Shown: positions 23,317 through 30,898 of the stretch, piece after piece
Layout of the letters: every line of letters starts with the position of its first letter
Numbering within the stretch: position 1 is the stretch's first letter
Source: an uncultured Hydrogenophaga sp.
GTDB lineage: Bacteria > Pseudomonadota > Gammaproteobacteria > Burkholderiales > Burkholderiaceae_C
Reading direction: 5' to 3'
Length of the DNA stretch: 32,484 nucleotides
NCBI RefSeq assembly: GCF_958439165.1
Contig: NZ_OY288138.1
Span: 1 to 32,484 of the forward strand
Program-made: the position numbers and the translations under genes
The notes under the pieces: model-generated
What the model saw: only the letters and a program-made list of their open reading frames with translations
Databases searched by the model: none
Told to the model about the DNA's origin: nothing

Positions 23317-24071
23317 ACCGCTCCCATCCACGCACCGCCTTGTCGGTCAATGTCAACAAGGTGGCCCTGGTGCGCAACACGCGCCACCTCGGCATTCCGT
23401 CGGTCACCCGGGCTGCCGTGCTGTGCCTGCAGGCCGGCGCCCAGGGCATCACGGTGCACCCGCGGCCGGACCAGCGCCACATACGAACCCACGACGTGCA
23501 CGATCTGGCGGCCCTGCTCAAGGAGTGGCCCGACCGGGAGTACAACATCGAGGGCAATCCGTTCCACAACCTCATGCCTTTCGTCCGTGAGCTGCGTCCC
23601 CATCAGGTGACCTTCGTGCCCGACAGCGAGGGGCAGTTCACCAGCGACCACGGCTGGCGCTTCCCCGACGACGCCGGTCTGCTGCGCCCCCTGATTGCCG
23701 AATGCCGCGCGCTGGGCGTTCGGGTCAGCCTGTTCATGGATGCCGACGCGTCGGCCATGGTGCACGCCAGGGAGGTGGGTGCCGACCGGGTGGAGCTCTA
23801 CACCGAGCCTTATGCTGCGGCTTTCGGCACCCCGCACCACGACGCCCAGCTGGAACGCTTCCGTTCTGCGGCGCAGGCAGCCCTGGATGCTGGCCTGGGC
23901 GTGAATGCGGGTCATGACCTCAACCGCGACAACCTCATGCCTTTCCTGCGCGCCGTGCCGGGCGTGAGCGAGGTGTCCATCGGTCATGCACTCATGGCCG
24001 ATGCGCTGGAACTGGGCTACGCCGCCACCGTGGCCGACTACCTGCGCTGCATCGACCAGGCGCATGCCTGA
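23313..24071 (+). CDS. pdxJ: Pyridoxine 5'-phosphate synthase (divergent PdxJ subfamily)
   Basis: A 252-residue TIM-barrel enzyme that condenses deoxyxylulose phosphate with an aminoacetone phosphate to make pyridoxine phosphate (vitamin B6). The core residues His49 in ITVHPRPDQRH, Glu80 in YNIEG and His201 in VNAGHDL correspond to His45, Glu72 and His193 of E. coli. The N-terminal loop reads VNVNKVALVRNTR where the E. coli type has VNIDHIATLR, and TEPYA replaces TGCYA. From memory this is the Xanthomonas/Comamonas-type PdxJ. Placement between recO and acpS is the normal order. Its ATG overlaps the recO stop (ATGA). Confidence 0.92.
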   Translation: MNRSHPRTALSVNVNKVALVRNTRHLGIPSVTRAAVLCLQAGAQGITVHPRPDQRHIRTHDVHDLAALLKEWPDREYNIEGNPFHNLMPFVRELRPHQVTFVPDSEGQFTSDHGWRFPDDAGLLRPLIAECRALGVRVSLFMDADASAMVHAREVGADRVELYTEPYAAAFGTPHHDAQLERFRSAAQAALDAGLGVNAGHDLNRDNLMPFLRAVPGVSEVSIGHALMADALELGYAATVADYLRCIDQAHA

Positions 24072-24080
24072 GCGTCCGGC

Positions 24081-24500
24081 ATGATCTACGGCATCGGGAC
24101 CGACATCTGCGACATCCGCCGCATCGAAGCCACGCTCCAGCGGCAGGGTGACCGGTTCGCCCGCAAGGTGCTGGGCGATGCCGAGCTGGCCGTCTGGGAA
24201 GCCCGCTCGGCTCGCTGGCCCCGCCGCGGTGTGAGTTATCTGGCCACCCGCTTCTCCGCCAAGGAAGCCTTCTCCAAGGCCATCGGCCTGGGCATGCGCA
24301 TGCCCATGAGCTGGCGGCGTTGCGAGATCCTCAACCACCCCGGTGGACAGCCCTACATCCGTCTGCACGGTGACCTGCAGGCCTGGTTCGACCAGCGCCG
24401 CCTGCACGCCCATGTGACGGTCTCCGACGAAGCGGACCATGCTGCCAGCTTCGTCGTGGTCGAGGTGCTGCCGCCATCCGACACCGCCGTGCGCCCATGA
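24081..24500 (+). CDS. acpS: Holo-[acyl-carrier-protein] synthase
   Basis: A 139-residue enzyme that transfers phosphopantetheine from CoA to apo-ACP, activating the AcpP encoded 13 kb upstream. The magnesium ligands are visible as Asp8 in GIGTDIC and Glu62 in FSAKEAFSKAIG. The length is slightly above the usual 125-130 because of a short C-terminal tail. The stop overlaps the nagZ ATG (ATGA). It lies nine bases after pdxJ. Confidence 0.95.
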   Translation: MIYGIGTDICDIRRIEATLQRQGDRFARKVLGDAELAVWEARSARWPRRGVSYLATRFSAKEAFSKAIGLGMRMPMSWRRCEILNHPGGQPYIRLHGDLQAWFDQRRLHAHVTVSDEADHAASFVVVEVLPPSDTAVRP

Positions 24501-25585
24501 GCCATCACGCCCCTCTCATCATCGATGTGGCCGGTCACCGGCTGACCCCTGCCGATCGCCGTCGCCTCAGCCATCCGCTGGTGGGTGGCGTGATCCTGTT
24601 CGGTCGCAACTGGAAGGACCGTGCACAGCTCACCCGTCTGTGCGCCCAGATCAAGGCGGTCCGGCGGGACCTGCTGATCGCGGTCGACCATGAGGGCGGC
24701 CGGGTCCAGCGTTTTCGCACCGACGGCTTCACCCACCTGCCGCCCATGGCGGCCTTCGGCCGGGCCTGGCTGTCGGGCGGCGACGCGGCTGCTGCCTTGC
24801 AGGCGTGCAACGCGGCCACCGCTGCCGGTTACGTGCTGGCGGCAGAGTTGCGGGCCTGTGGGGTCGACCTGAGCTTTGCACCGGTGCTCGACCTCGACCA
24901 TGGTGGCAGCTCCGTCATCGGCGACCGGGCATTCGGGCGCGACCCCCACATGGTCACGGTGCTGGCCCAGGCCCTGGTGCACGGTCTGCGGCAGGCCGAC
25001 ATGGCCCACTGCGGCAAGCACTTTCCGGGGCACGGTTTTGTCCGCGCCGATTCCCATCTGGAAGTACCGGTCGACCGGAGGTCCCTGCGGGCCATCCTGG
25101 CCGACGATGCCGCGCCCTACGGATGGCTCTCGGCCAGCCTGTCGGCCGTGATGCCGGCCCACGTGATCTACCCGCGTGTCGACACCCGGCCAGCCGGCTA
25201 TTCAGCCCGCTGGCTTCAGGACGTGTTGCGGCAGCGCCTGGGCTTCACCGGCGCGGTGTTCAGCGATGACCTCAGCATGGCGGCAGCCCGGGTGATCGAG
25301 GGCCGGTCGGTGGACTTCACCGAGGCGTCGCTGGCCGCCATCGACGCAGGCTGCGACATGGTGCTGCTGTGCAACCAGTCCATCGTGGAGGACGGCGCCC
25401 CGATCGACGATGCCATCGAGGCGCTTTCACAGGCCGCCCTGGATGGCCGCTGGCAGCCGCGTGACGCGAGCGAGGAACGTCGCCGGTCGCTGCTGCCCCT
25501 GGGCCCGGCAGAGCCCTGGGACGCGCTCATGGTCCATCCCCGGTACATGCAGGCGCTCACCCTGCTCGATGGCCTGGCCGGCTGA
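24497..25585 (+). CDS. nagZ: Beta-N-acetylhexosaminidase NagZ
   Basis: A 362-residue cytoplasmic family-3 glycosidase that removes N-acetylglucosamine from recycled cell-wall fragments. Its product can induce AmpC beta-lactamase in bacteria that carry that system. The signature KHFPGHG is at 174-180, containing the family's catalytic His179. The nucleophile is Asp257 in FSDDLSM. VDHEGGRVQRF at 64-74 also fits. The gene is last in the rightward operon and converges with the LON-domain gene, with 18 bases between the stops and no visible terminator. Confidence 0.95.
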   Translation: MSHHAPLIIDVAGHRLTPADRRRLSHPLVGGVILFGRNWKDRAQLTRLCAQIKAVRRDLLIAVDHEGGRVQRFRTDGFTHLPPMAAFGRAWLSGGDAAAALQACNAATAAGYVLAAELRACGVDLSFAPVLDLDHGGSSVIGDRAFGRDPHMVTVLAQALVHGLRQADMAHCGKHFPGHGFVRADSHLEVPVDRRSLRAILADDAAPYGWLSASLSAVMPAHVIYPRVDTRPAGYSARWLQDVLRQRLGFTGAVFSDDLSMAAARVIEGRSVDFTEASLAAIDAGCDMVLLCNQSIVEDGAPIDDAIEALSQAALDGRWQPRDASEERRRSLLPLGPAEPWDALMVHPRYMQALTLLDGLAG

Positions 25586-25603
25586 CCCGGCGCAGGGAAC
25601 GCC

Positions 25604-26287
25604 TCAGGCGTCCCCGTCCAGTCCCAGCCGGTCCAGCAGGTCGGCCACCAGCTCCAGGCGCAGCAGCGGGTTGTCCAGCGACATCAGCCGCTGCTTGAGC
25701 TCGGCGGGCGCCGGGAGCAGTTCGGCCCACCGGTTGGCCACCCAGCCGCAGTCGTTCCACTGGTAGGGCTCCTGCAGGGGCAGCTGGGCCAGCACTTCAG
25801 GCTGGCGTTCGCGCAGATTCATCAGCAGCTGCTTCAGCCGGTTGCGGGCGCCATCCAGGTGGTCCGGAACGGGCACCGCCGGCTCGGGGGCATCCAGCGT
25901 CACGTCAGCCACCCACAGGCCGTGCGGCAACTGCTGGCGGCGGTCGACGTGGAAGCGCTGCATGCCCTGGCAGCGGATCATCAGCAGCCCGGGCTGGGGC
26001 TTCTCCAGTGACTCGATGCGGGCCAGCACCCCCACCGGATGAAAGCTTTCCTTGGCGAAAGGGCTGTCGCCCCCGCCCTGCGGGTCCGCCTTGCGGACTT
26101 CATGCCCTTCGCTGAGGCACACGATGCCGAACGGCGCACCTGCCCGATGGCAACGGCCGATCATGTCCAGATACCGGACCTCGAAGATGCGCAGCGGCAT
26201 CCAGCCGCCCGGGAACAGGACGGTGTTGAGCGGGAACAGGGGCAGCTGGGAAAGGGTCAGCAGCCCGGTGGACGACCCGGAGGTCAA
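25604..26287 (-). CDS. LON peptidase substrate-binding domain protein
   Basis: A 227-residue protein made of the N-terminal (substrate-binding) domain of Lon protease without the ATPase or peptidase. The opening LPLFPLNTVLFPGGWMPLRIFEVRY is the domain hallmark, and a helical region rich in Leu follows. The proposed start is TTG at 26285-26287, overlapping the accD stop by four bases (TTGA); there is no ATG near the family start, and the next Met is within the domain. It is the last gene of the leftward operon. Function is not established; free-standing LON domains are thought to bind protein substrates. Confidence 0.82.
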   Translation of the reverse strand: MTSGSSTGLLTLSQLPLFPLNTVLFPGGWMPLRIFEVRYLDMIGRCHRAGAPFGIVCLSEGHEVRKADPQGGGDSPFAKESFHPVGVLARIESLEKPQPGLLMIRCQGMQRFHVDRRQQLPHGLWVADVTLDAPEPAVPVPDHLDGARNRLKQLLMNLRERQPEVLAQLPLQEPYQWNDCGWVANRWAELLPAPAELKQRLMSLDNPLLRLELVADLLDRLGLDGDA

Positions 26288-27162
26288 TCGTTCACCACGG
26301 CATCGGCGCTCTGGCGCTGCATCATGGCCAGCAGGTTGGCCACGGTGCCACGCAGTTCGCGGCGGTCGCAGATGAAGTCGACCGCGCCCTTCGTCTGCAG
26401 GAACTCGGCGCGCTGGAAGCCCTCGGGCAGCTTCACCCGCACCGTGTTCTCGATCACGCGGGGGCCGGCAAAGCCGATCAGGGCCTTGGGCTCGGCAATC
26501 ACCACATCGCCCACGAAGGCGAAGCCGGCACTCACGCCACCCATGGTCGGGTCGGTCAGCACGCTGATGTAGGGGAGGCCCTTCTTGGCCAGCCGGGTCA
26601 GGGCCGCATTGGTCTTGGCCATCTGCATGAGCGAGAGCAGGCCTTCCTGCATGCGGGCGCCACCGGTTGCGGTGAAGCACAGGAAGGGCACCTTCTGGGC
26701 AATGGCCTCCTCGACGCCGCGCACGAAGCGCTCACCGACCACCGAACCCATGGAGCCGCCCATGAAGTCGAATTCGAAGCAGGCCACCACCAGGCTGATG
26801 CCGTGCACCGCACCGCCCATGACGATCAGGGCGTCGGTCTCGCCGGTGTTCTCCAGCGCTTCCTTCAGCCGTTCCGGGTACTTGCGGCTGTCCTTGAACT
26901 TGAGTGCGTCGACCGGCAGCACTTCCTGCGCGATCTCGTAGCGGCCTTCCGCGTCCAGGAAGGCGTTGAGCCGGGCCCGCGCGCCGATGCGGTGGTGGTG
27001 GCTGCAGTGCGGGCAGACGTTCTGGTTCTTTTCGAGGTCGTTCTTGTAGAGCACCGCCTCGCAGCTCGGGCATTTGACCCACAGGCCCTCGGGCACGCTG
27101 CGCCGCTCGGTGGGATCGGTCGGGGTGATCTTGGGGGGCAGCAGTTTTTCAAGCCAGGACAT
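26284..27162 (-). CDS. accD: Acetyl-CoA carboxylase carboxyltransferase subunit beta
   Basis: A 292-residue cytoplasmic subunit that, with AccA, transfers the carboxyl group from biotin to acetyl-CoA to make malonyl-CoA. The N-terminal zinc finger has Cys31, Cys34, Cys50 and Cys53. The carboxyltransferase core shows GGARMQEG, TMGGVSAGFAF and GFAGPRVIENTV. A GGAGAG ribosome-binding site supports the ATG at 27160-27162. The gene follows trpA after 56 bases, the standard trpA-accD order, and supplies substrate for the FabD encoded on the other strand. Confidence 0.97.
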   Translation of the reverse strand: MSWLEKLLPPKITPTDPTERRSVPEGLWVKCPSCEAVLYKNDLEKNQNVCPHCSHHHRIGARARLNAFLDAEGRYEIAQEVLPVDALKFKDSRKYPERLKEALENTGETDALIVMGGAVHGISLVVACFEFDFMGGSMGSVVGERFVRGVEEAIAQKVPFLCFTATGGARMQEGLLSLMQMAKTNAALTRLAKKGLPYISVLTDPTMGGVSAGFAFVGDVVIAEPKALIGFAGPRVIENTVRVKLPEGFQRAEFLQTKGAVDFICDRRELRGTVANLLAMMQRQSADAVVND

Positions 27163-27218
27163 GGGTGTCTCTCCTTCAACGACGGCGAAATTAAACCACG
27201 GAGGTCTGCGGCTGCCGG

Positions 27219-28028
27219 TCAGGCGTCCAGCGCCTGCCGGATGGTGCCCAGGAAGCCGGCAGCGGTGGCCACCACGCGGTCGCGCGGCTCGTTCTCGATC
27301 AGCTGGATCAGCCGGCTGCCGATGACCACGGCATCGCTGGTACGACCGATGGCGCGGGCGGTGTCGGCATCGCGGATGCCGAAGCCCACACCGACCGGGA
27401 TGCTCACATGCGCACGGATGCGCGGCAGCATGGCCTCGACCTGCGATACATCCAGCGTGCCCGCGCCGGTCACGCCCTTGAGCGACACGTAGTAGACGTA
27501 GCCGCTGGCCACCCGGGCCACTTCGGCCATGCGTTCGTCGGTGGAGGTGGGCGCCAGCAGGAAGATCAGGTCCATGCCGTGGCTGCGCAGGGCCTGTGCA
27601 AACTCGGCGCATTCCTCGGGCGGATAGTCCACCACCAGCACGCCGTCTACGCCGGCGGTGGCGGCATCGCGCACGAAGGCGCCGGTGCCATGCACCTGGT
27701 CGTAGCGTTCGATCGGGTTGGCATAGCCCATCAGCACCACCGGGGTGCTGGTGTCGCGCTGGCGGAAGGTGGTGACCATGGCCAGCACCTCGCGCAGGCC
27801 GATGCCGGCTGCCAGGGCACGGTCGCCGGCCTTCTGGATCACCGGGCCGTCGGCCGAGGGATCGGAGAAGGGCACGCCGAGCTCGATGACGTCGGCACCG
27901 GCCTCGGCCATGCCCCACATCAGCTCGGGCGTGATGTCCGGCTGCGGGAAGCCGGCGGTCACGAAGGGAATGAGGGCCTTGCGGCCCTGTTCGCGCAGGC
28001 GGGCAAAGGTCGCGTCGATGCGGCTCAT
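27219..28028 (-). CDS. trpA: Tryptophan synthase alpha chain
   Basis: A 269-residue TIM-barrel subunit that cleaves indole-3-glycerol phosphate to indole and glyceraldehyde phosphate. The catalytic acids fall exactly at the E. coli positions, Glu49 in VIELGVPF and Asp60 in SDPSADGP. The phosphate-binding GVGFGI and the VVIGSRL segments are intact. Its ATG overlaps the trpB stop by four bases (ATGA), coupling production of the two subunits of the complex. Confidence 0.97.
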   Translation of the reverse strand: MSRIDATFARLREQGRKALIPFVTAGFPQPDITPELMWGMAEAGADVIELGVPFSDPSADGPVIQKAGDRALAAGIGLREVLAMVTTFRQRDTSTPVVLMGYANPIERYDQVHGTGAFVRDAATAGVDGVLVVDYPPEECAEFAQALRSHGMDLIFLLAPTSTDERMAEVARVASGYVYYVSLKGVTGAGTLDVSQVEAMLPRIRAHVSIPVGVGFGIRDADTARAIGRTSDAVVIGSRLIQLIENEPRDRVVATAAGFLGTIRQALDA

Positions 28029-29311
28029 CGCTGGAACTCCACCACGGCCTCGCCGCCCTTGACCGACTGGCCGCGGCAGCTGGGTCGGCAATAGAAGTCG
28101 GCCTGCGAGAGGTCGGCGACCGTCCCGATGTCCTTGTCGCCCCGGCCCGAGAGGTTGACCAGCAGCGACTGGTCCGGCCGCATGGAGCGCGCCATCTTCA
28201 TGGCGTAAGCGATGGCATGGCTCGACTCCAGCGCCGGGATGATGCCCTCGGTGCGGCACAGGTAGTGGAAGGCCTCCAGCGCTTCGGTGTCGGTGATGCC
28301 CACGTACTCGGCGCGGCCGATGTCCTTGAGGAACGCATGCTCCGGGCCGACGCCGGGGTAGTCCAGGCCGGCGCTCACGCTGTGGGTCTCGGTCACCTGA
28401 CCGTTGTGGTCCTGCAGCACATAGGTGCGGTTGCCGTGCAGCACGCCTGGCGTGCCCTTCTGCAGCGACGCCGAATGCTTGCCGCTGTCCAGGCCTTCGC
28501 CGGCGGCTTCCACGCCGATCAGTCGCGTCTGCGGGAACGGGATGTAGGGGTGGAAGATGCCCATGGCATTGCTGCCGCCGCCGACGCAGGCCAGCACCGC
28601 GTCGGGCTGGTCGCTCGCGCAGCCGGCCTCGCGCAGCATCTGGGGCATCTGCACGATGCATTCCTGGCCGATCACGCTCTGGAAGTCGCGGACCATCATG
28701 GGGTAGGGGTGCGGGCCCGCCACGGTGCCGATGATGTAGAAGGTGTTGTCGACGTTGGCCACCCAGTCGCGCATGGCTTCGTTGAGCGCATCCTTCAGGG
28801 TCTTGCTGCCCGACTCCACCGGCACCACGGTGGCCCCCAGCAGCTTCATGCGGTAGACGTTGGGGCTCTGGCGCTTGACGTCCTCGCTGCCCATGTAGAC
28901 CACGCACTCCAGGCCGTACCGGGCACAGATGGTGGCGGTGGCCACGCCGTGCTGGCCGGCACCGGTCTCGGCAATGATGCGCGGCTTGCCCATGCGGCGT
29001 GCCAGCATGGCCTGGCCGATGGTGTTGTTGATCTTGTGCGCGCCGGTGTGGTTGAGGTCTTCGCGCTTGAGGAAGATCTGTGCACCGCCCTGTTCGCGGC
29101 TCATGCGGGCCGCGTGGTAGATCGGGCTGGGGCGACCCACGAAGTGCGCCAGTTCGCGGCGGAATTCGGCCATGAACTCGGCATCGTGCTGGTAGCGGGC
29201 GTAGGCGGCCTTCAGTTCGTTGATGGCGTGGGTGAGCGTCTCGCTCACGAAGCTGCCGCCATAGATGCCGAAGTGGCCGCGTGTGTCGGGTTGCTGGTAG
29301 GTGGTCTGCAT
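28025..29311 (-). CDS. trpB: Tryptophan synthase beta chain
   Basis: A 428-residue pyridoxal-phosphate enzyme that joins indole and serine to form tryptophan. The cofactor lysine is Lys93 in HTGAHKINN; GGGSNAMG is the phosphate loop. It is the TrpB1 type. The C-terminus carries about 20 residues beyond the usual GRGDKD end (FYCRPSCRGQSVKGGEAVVEFQR). The ATG at 29309-29311 gives MQTTYQQPDTRGHFG; an in-frame ATG at 29330-29332 with AGGGA close by is a real alternative that adds seven residues. It starts 53 bases after trpF. Confidence 0.96.
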   Translation of the reverse strand: MQTTYQQPDTRGHFGIYGGSFVSETLTHAINELKAAYARYQHDAEFMAEFRRELAHFVGRPSPIYHAARMSREQGGAQIFLKREDLNHTGAHKINNTIGQAMLARRMGKPRIIAETGAGQHGVATATICARYGLECVVYMGSEDVKRQSPNVYRMKLLGATVVPVESGSKTLKDALNEAMRDWVANVDNTFYIIGTVAGPHPYPMMVRDFQSVIGQECIVQMPQMLREAGCASDQPDAVLACVGGGSNAMGIFHPYIPFPQTRLIGVEAAGEGLDSGKHSASLQKGTPGVLHGNRTYVLQDHNGQVTETHSVSAGLDYPGVGPEHAFLKDIGRAEYVGITDTEALEAFHYLCRTEGIIPALESSHAIAYAMKMARSMRPDQSLLVNLSGRGDKDIGTVADLSQADFYCRPSCRGQSVKGGEAVVEFQR

Positions 29312-29364
29312 GGAATCTGTCCGGTGGGGCATTCCCTGCTGCTGCGGCCGACCCGGCCGGGGCT

Positions 29365-30060
29365 TCAGGGAGAGCGGGAAAGGCGGGAGAGCTGGTCGTC
29401 GGCCTGGCGGACGGCAGCCACGAAGGCCTGCATCCGCTCGGCGTCCTTGATGCCTTTCGACACCTCGACGCCCGAGCTCACGTCAACGGCCCAGGGCCGT
29501 ACCAGCCGGATGCCATCGGTCACGTTTGCAGGCGTGAGTCCACCAGACAAAACGAGGCGAGAGCTGGCGTTTAGTTGTGGATGTGACCAAGGAAAAGCCG
29601 TCCAGTCGAAGGAATGACCACCACCACCATACCCGTCGACGAGTGCGTCCAGCAGGATGGCCTGCGCAGCGGAGTGGTCAGCCGCGTATTTTAGGAGATC
29701 GAACCCTGAACCGGCAGGACCGGTGGGAATGCGGGCTGCCCGCAGGAAGGGCCTTCCCGCGGCCAGGCGCAAGGCCTCCTGCGGCGATTCGTCGCCGTGG
29801 AACTGGATCAGGGCTCCAGGCACCGAATCCAGGCCCTGTCGGACCAGGTCGGCATCGGCATTCACGAACAGCAGCACCGGGGTCACGAAGGGCGACAGGC
29901 GCCGGGCCAGTTCGCCGGCCCGCTGCGGCGACACGTGGCGCGGGCTGGCCGGGTACAGCACGAAGCCGATGGCGTCCGCCCCCGCCTGCACGGCAGCGTC
30001 CACGTCGACCTCGCGGGTGAGGCCGCATATCTTGATGCGGGTGCGGTGGGGCGAGGTCAT
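29365..30060 (-). CDS. trpF: Phosphoribosylanthranilate isomerase
   Basis: A 231-residue TIM-barrel enzyme of tryptophan synthesis that performs an Amadori rearrangement. The catalytic Cys12 lies in KICGLT and the acid in LLDALVDGYGGGG; GGLTPANV and DVSSGVE near the end are signature phosphate-binding loops. The ATG at 30058-30060 lies one base after the truA stop, so the two are probably translated together. The order truA, trpF, trpB, trpA, accD is typical of betaproteobacteria. Confidence 0.96.
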   Translation of the reverse strand: MTSPHRTRIKICGLTREVDVDAAVQAGADAIGFVLYPASPRHVSPQRAGELARRLSPFVTPVLLFVNADADLVRQGLDSVPGALIQFHGDESPQEALRLAAGRPFLRAARIPTGPAGSGFDLLKYAADHSAAQAILLDALVDGYGGGGHSFDWTAFPWSHPQLNASSRLVLSGGLTPANVTDGIRLVRPWAVDVSSGVEVSKGIKDAERMQAFVAAVRQADDQLSRLSRSP

Positions 30061-30061
30061 G

Positions 30062-30850
30062 TCAGGGCAGCCAGTCGAAGGCAGGGGTGCGATCGGGCAG
30101 GCCGAAGGCCGGATCGTAGACCGGGCCGAGAAAGTACAGGCCGTCGGGGGAAAAGGTGGGGGAGGCGGCATCGCGGCTGCGTGCCGCCAGCACTTCGGCC
30201 ATCCAGCCCGGTGGACGGTTGCCGCTGCCCACCGCCAGCAGGCATCCCATGATGTTGCGGATCATGTGGTGCAGGAAGGCATTGGCCTCGAACTCGAAGC
30301 GCCAGTAGGCGCCGCGCCGCACGATGGCGATGCGCCGCATCTGCTTGACCGGGCTGTGGGCCTGGCAGCTGGACGCGCGGAACGAGGTGAAGTCGTGTTC
30401 GCCGAGCAGGGCATCGGCCGCTGCCTGCATGGCGGCCTGGTCCAGCGGCCGGAACACCCAGCCCACCTGACCCTGGTCCACGCCGGGGCGAACCGGTGAT
30501 TCCAGCAGCACGTAGGCATACCGGCGTGCCTGCGCGCTGGCCCTGGCATGGAAGGACGCGGGCACCGACCGTGCCCACTGCACCGCAATGTCCGCCGGAA
30601 GGAAGCTGTTGGTGCCGCGCACCCAGGCGTGTTCGGCGCGTTCCAGCGGCGTGTCGAAGTGCACCACCTGCATCAGGCCGTGCACACCGGCGTCGGTGCG
30701 GCCGGCGCACAGGGTGCTGACCGGCCCGGTGGCCGTGAAACGTTCCAGGGCGAGTTCGAGCTGGTCCTGGACGGTATTGCCCCCGGGCTGGCTTTGCCAG
30801 CCGTCGTAGGCACGTCCATTAAAGCCAACGCCCAGCGCGATGCGGTGCAT
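30062..30850 (-). CDS. truA: tRNA pseudouridine(38-40) synthase TruA
   Basis: A 262-residue enzyme that makes pseudouridine at positions 38-40 of tRNA anticodon arms. The catalytic Asp53 lies in CAGRTDAGVHG, and MIRNIMG near the C-terminus is typical. I chose the ATG at 30848-30850 (MHRIALGVGFNGRAYDGWQ) because the family starts close to the IALG segment. A TTG at 30887-30889 would add 13 residues (TSEHEALPH-like, low similarity) and start nine bases after the fimV stop. Neither start has a clear Shine-Dalgarno. Confidence 0.94.
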   Translation of the reverse strand: MHRIALGVGFNGRAYDGWQSQPGGNTVQDQLELALERFTATGPVSTLCAGRTDAGVHGLMQVVHFDTPLERAEHAWVRGTNSFLPADIAVQWARSVPASFHARASAQARRYAYVLLESPVRPGVDQGQVGWVFRPLDQAAMQAAADALLGEHDFTSFRASSCQAHSPVKQMRRIAIVRRGAYWRFEFEANAFLHHMIRNIMGCLLAVGSGNRPPGWMAEVLAARSRDAASPTFSPDGLYFLGPVYDPAFGLPDRTPAFDWLP

Positions 30851-30898
30851 CGGGCCGGGCGTGTGGGGGAGCGCTTCGTGCTCGGACAAACCGGGCGG

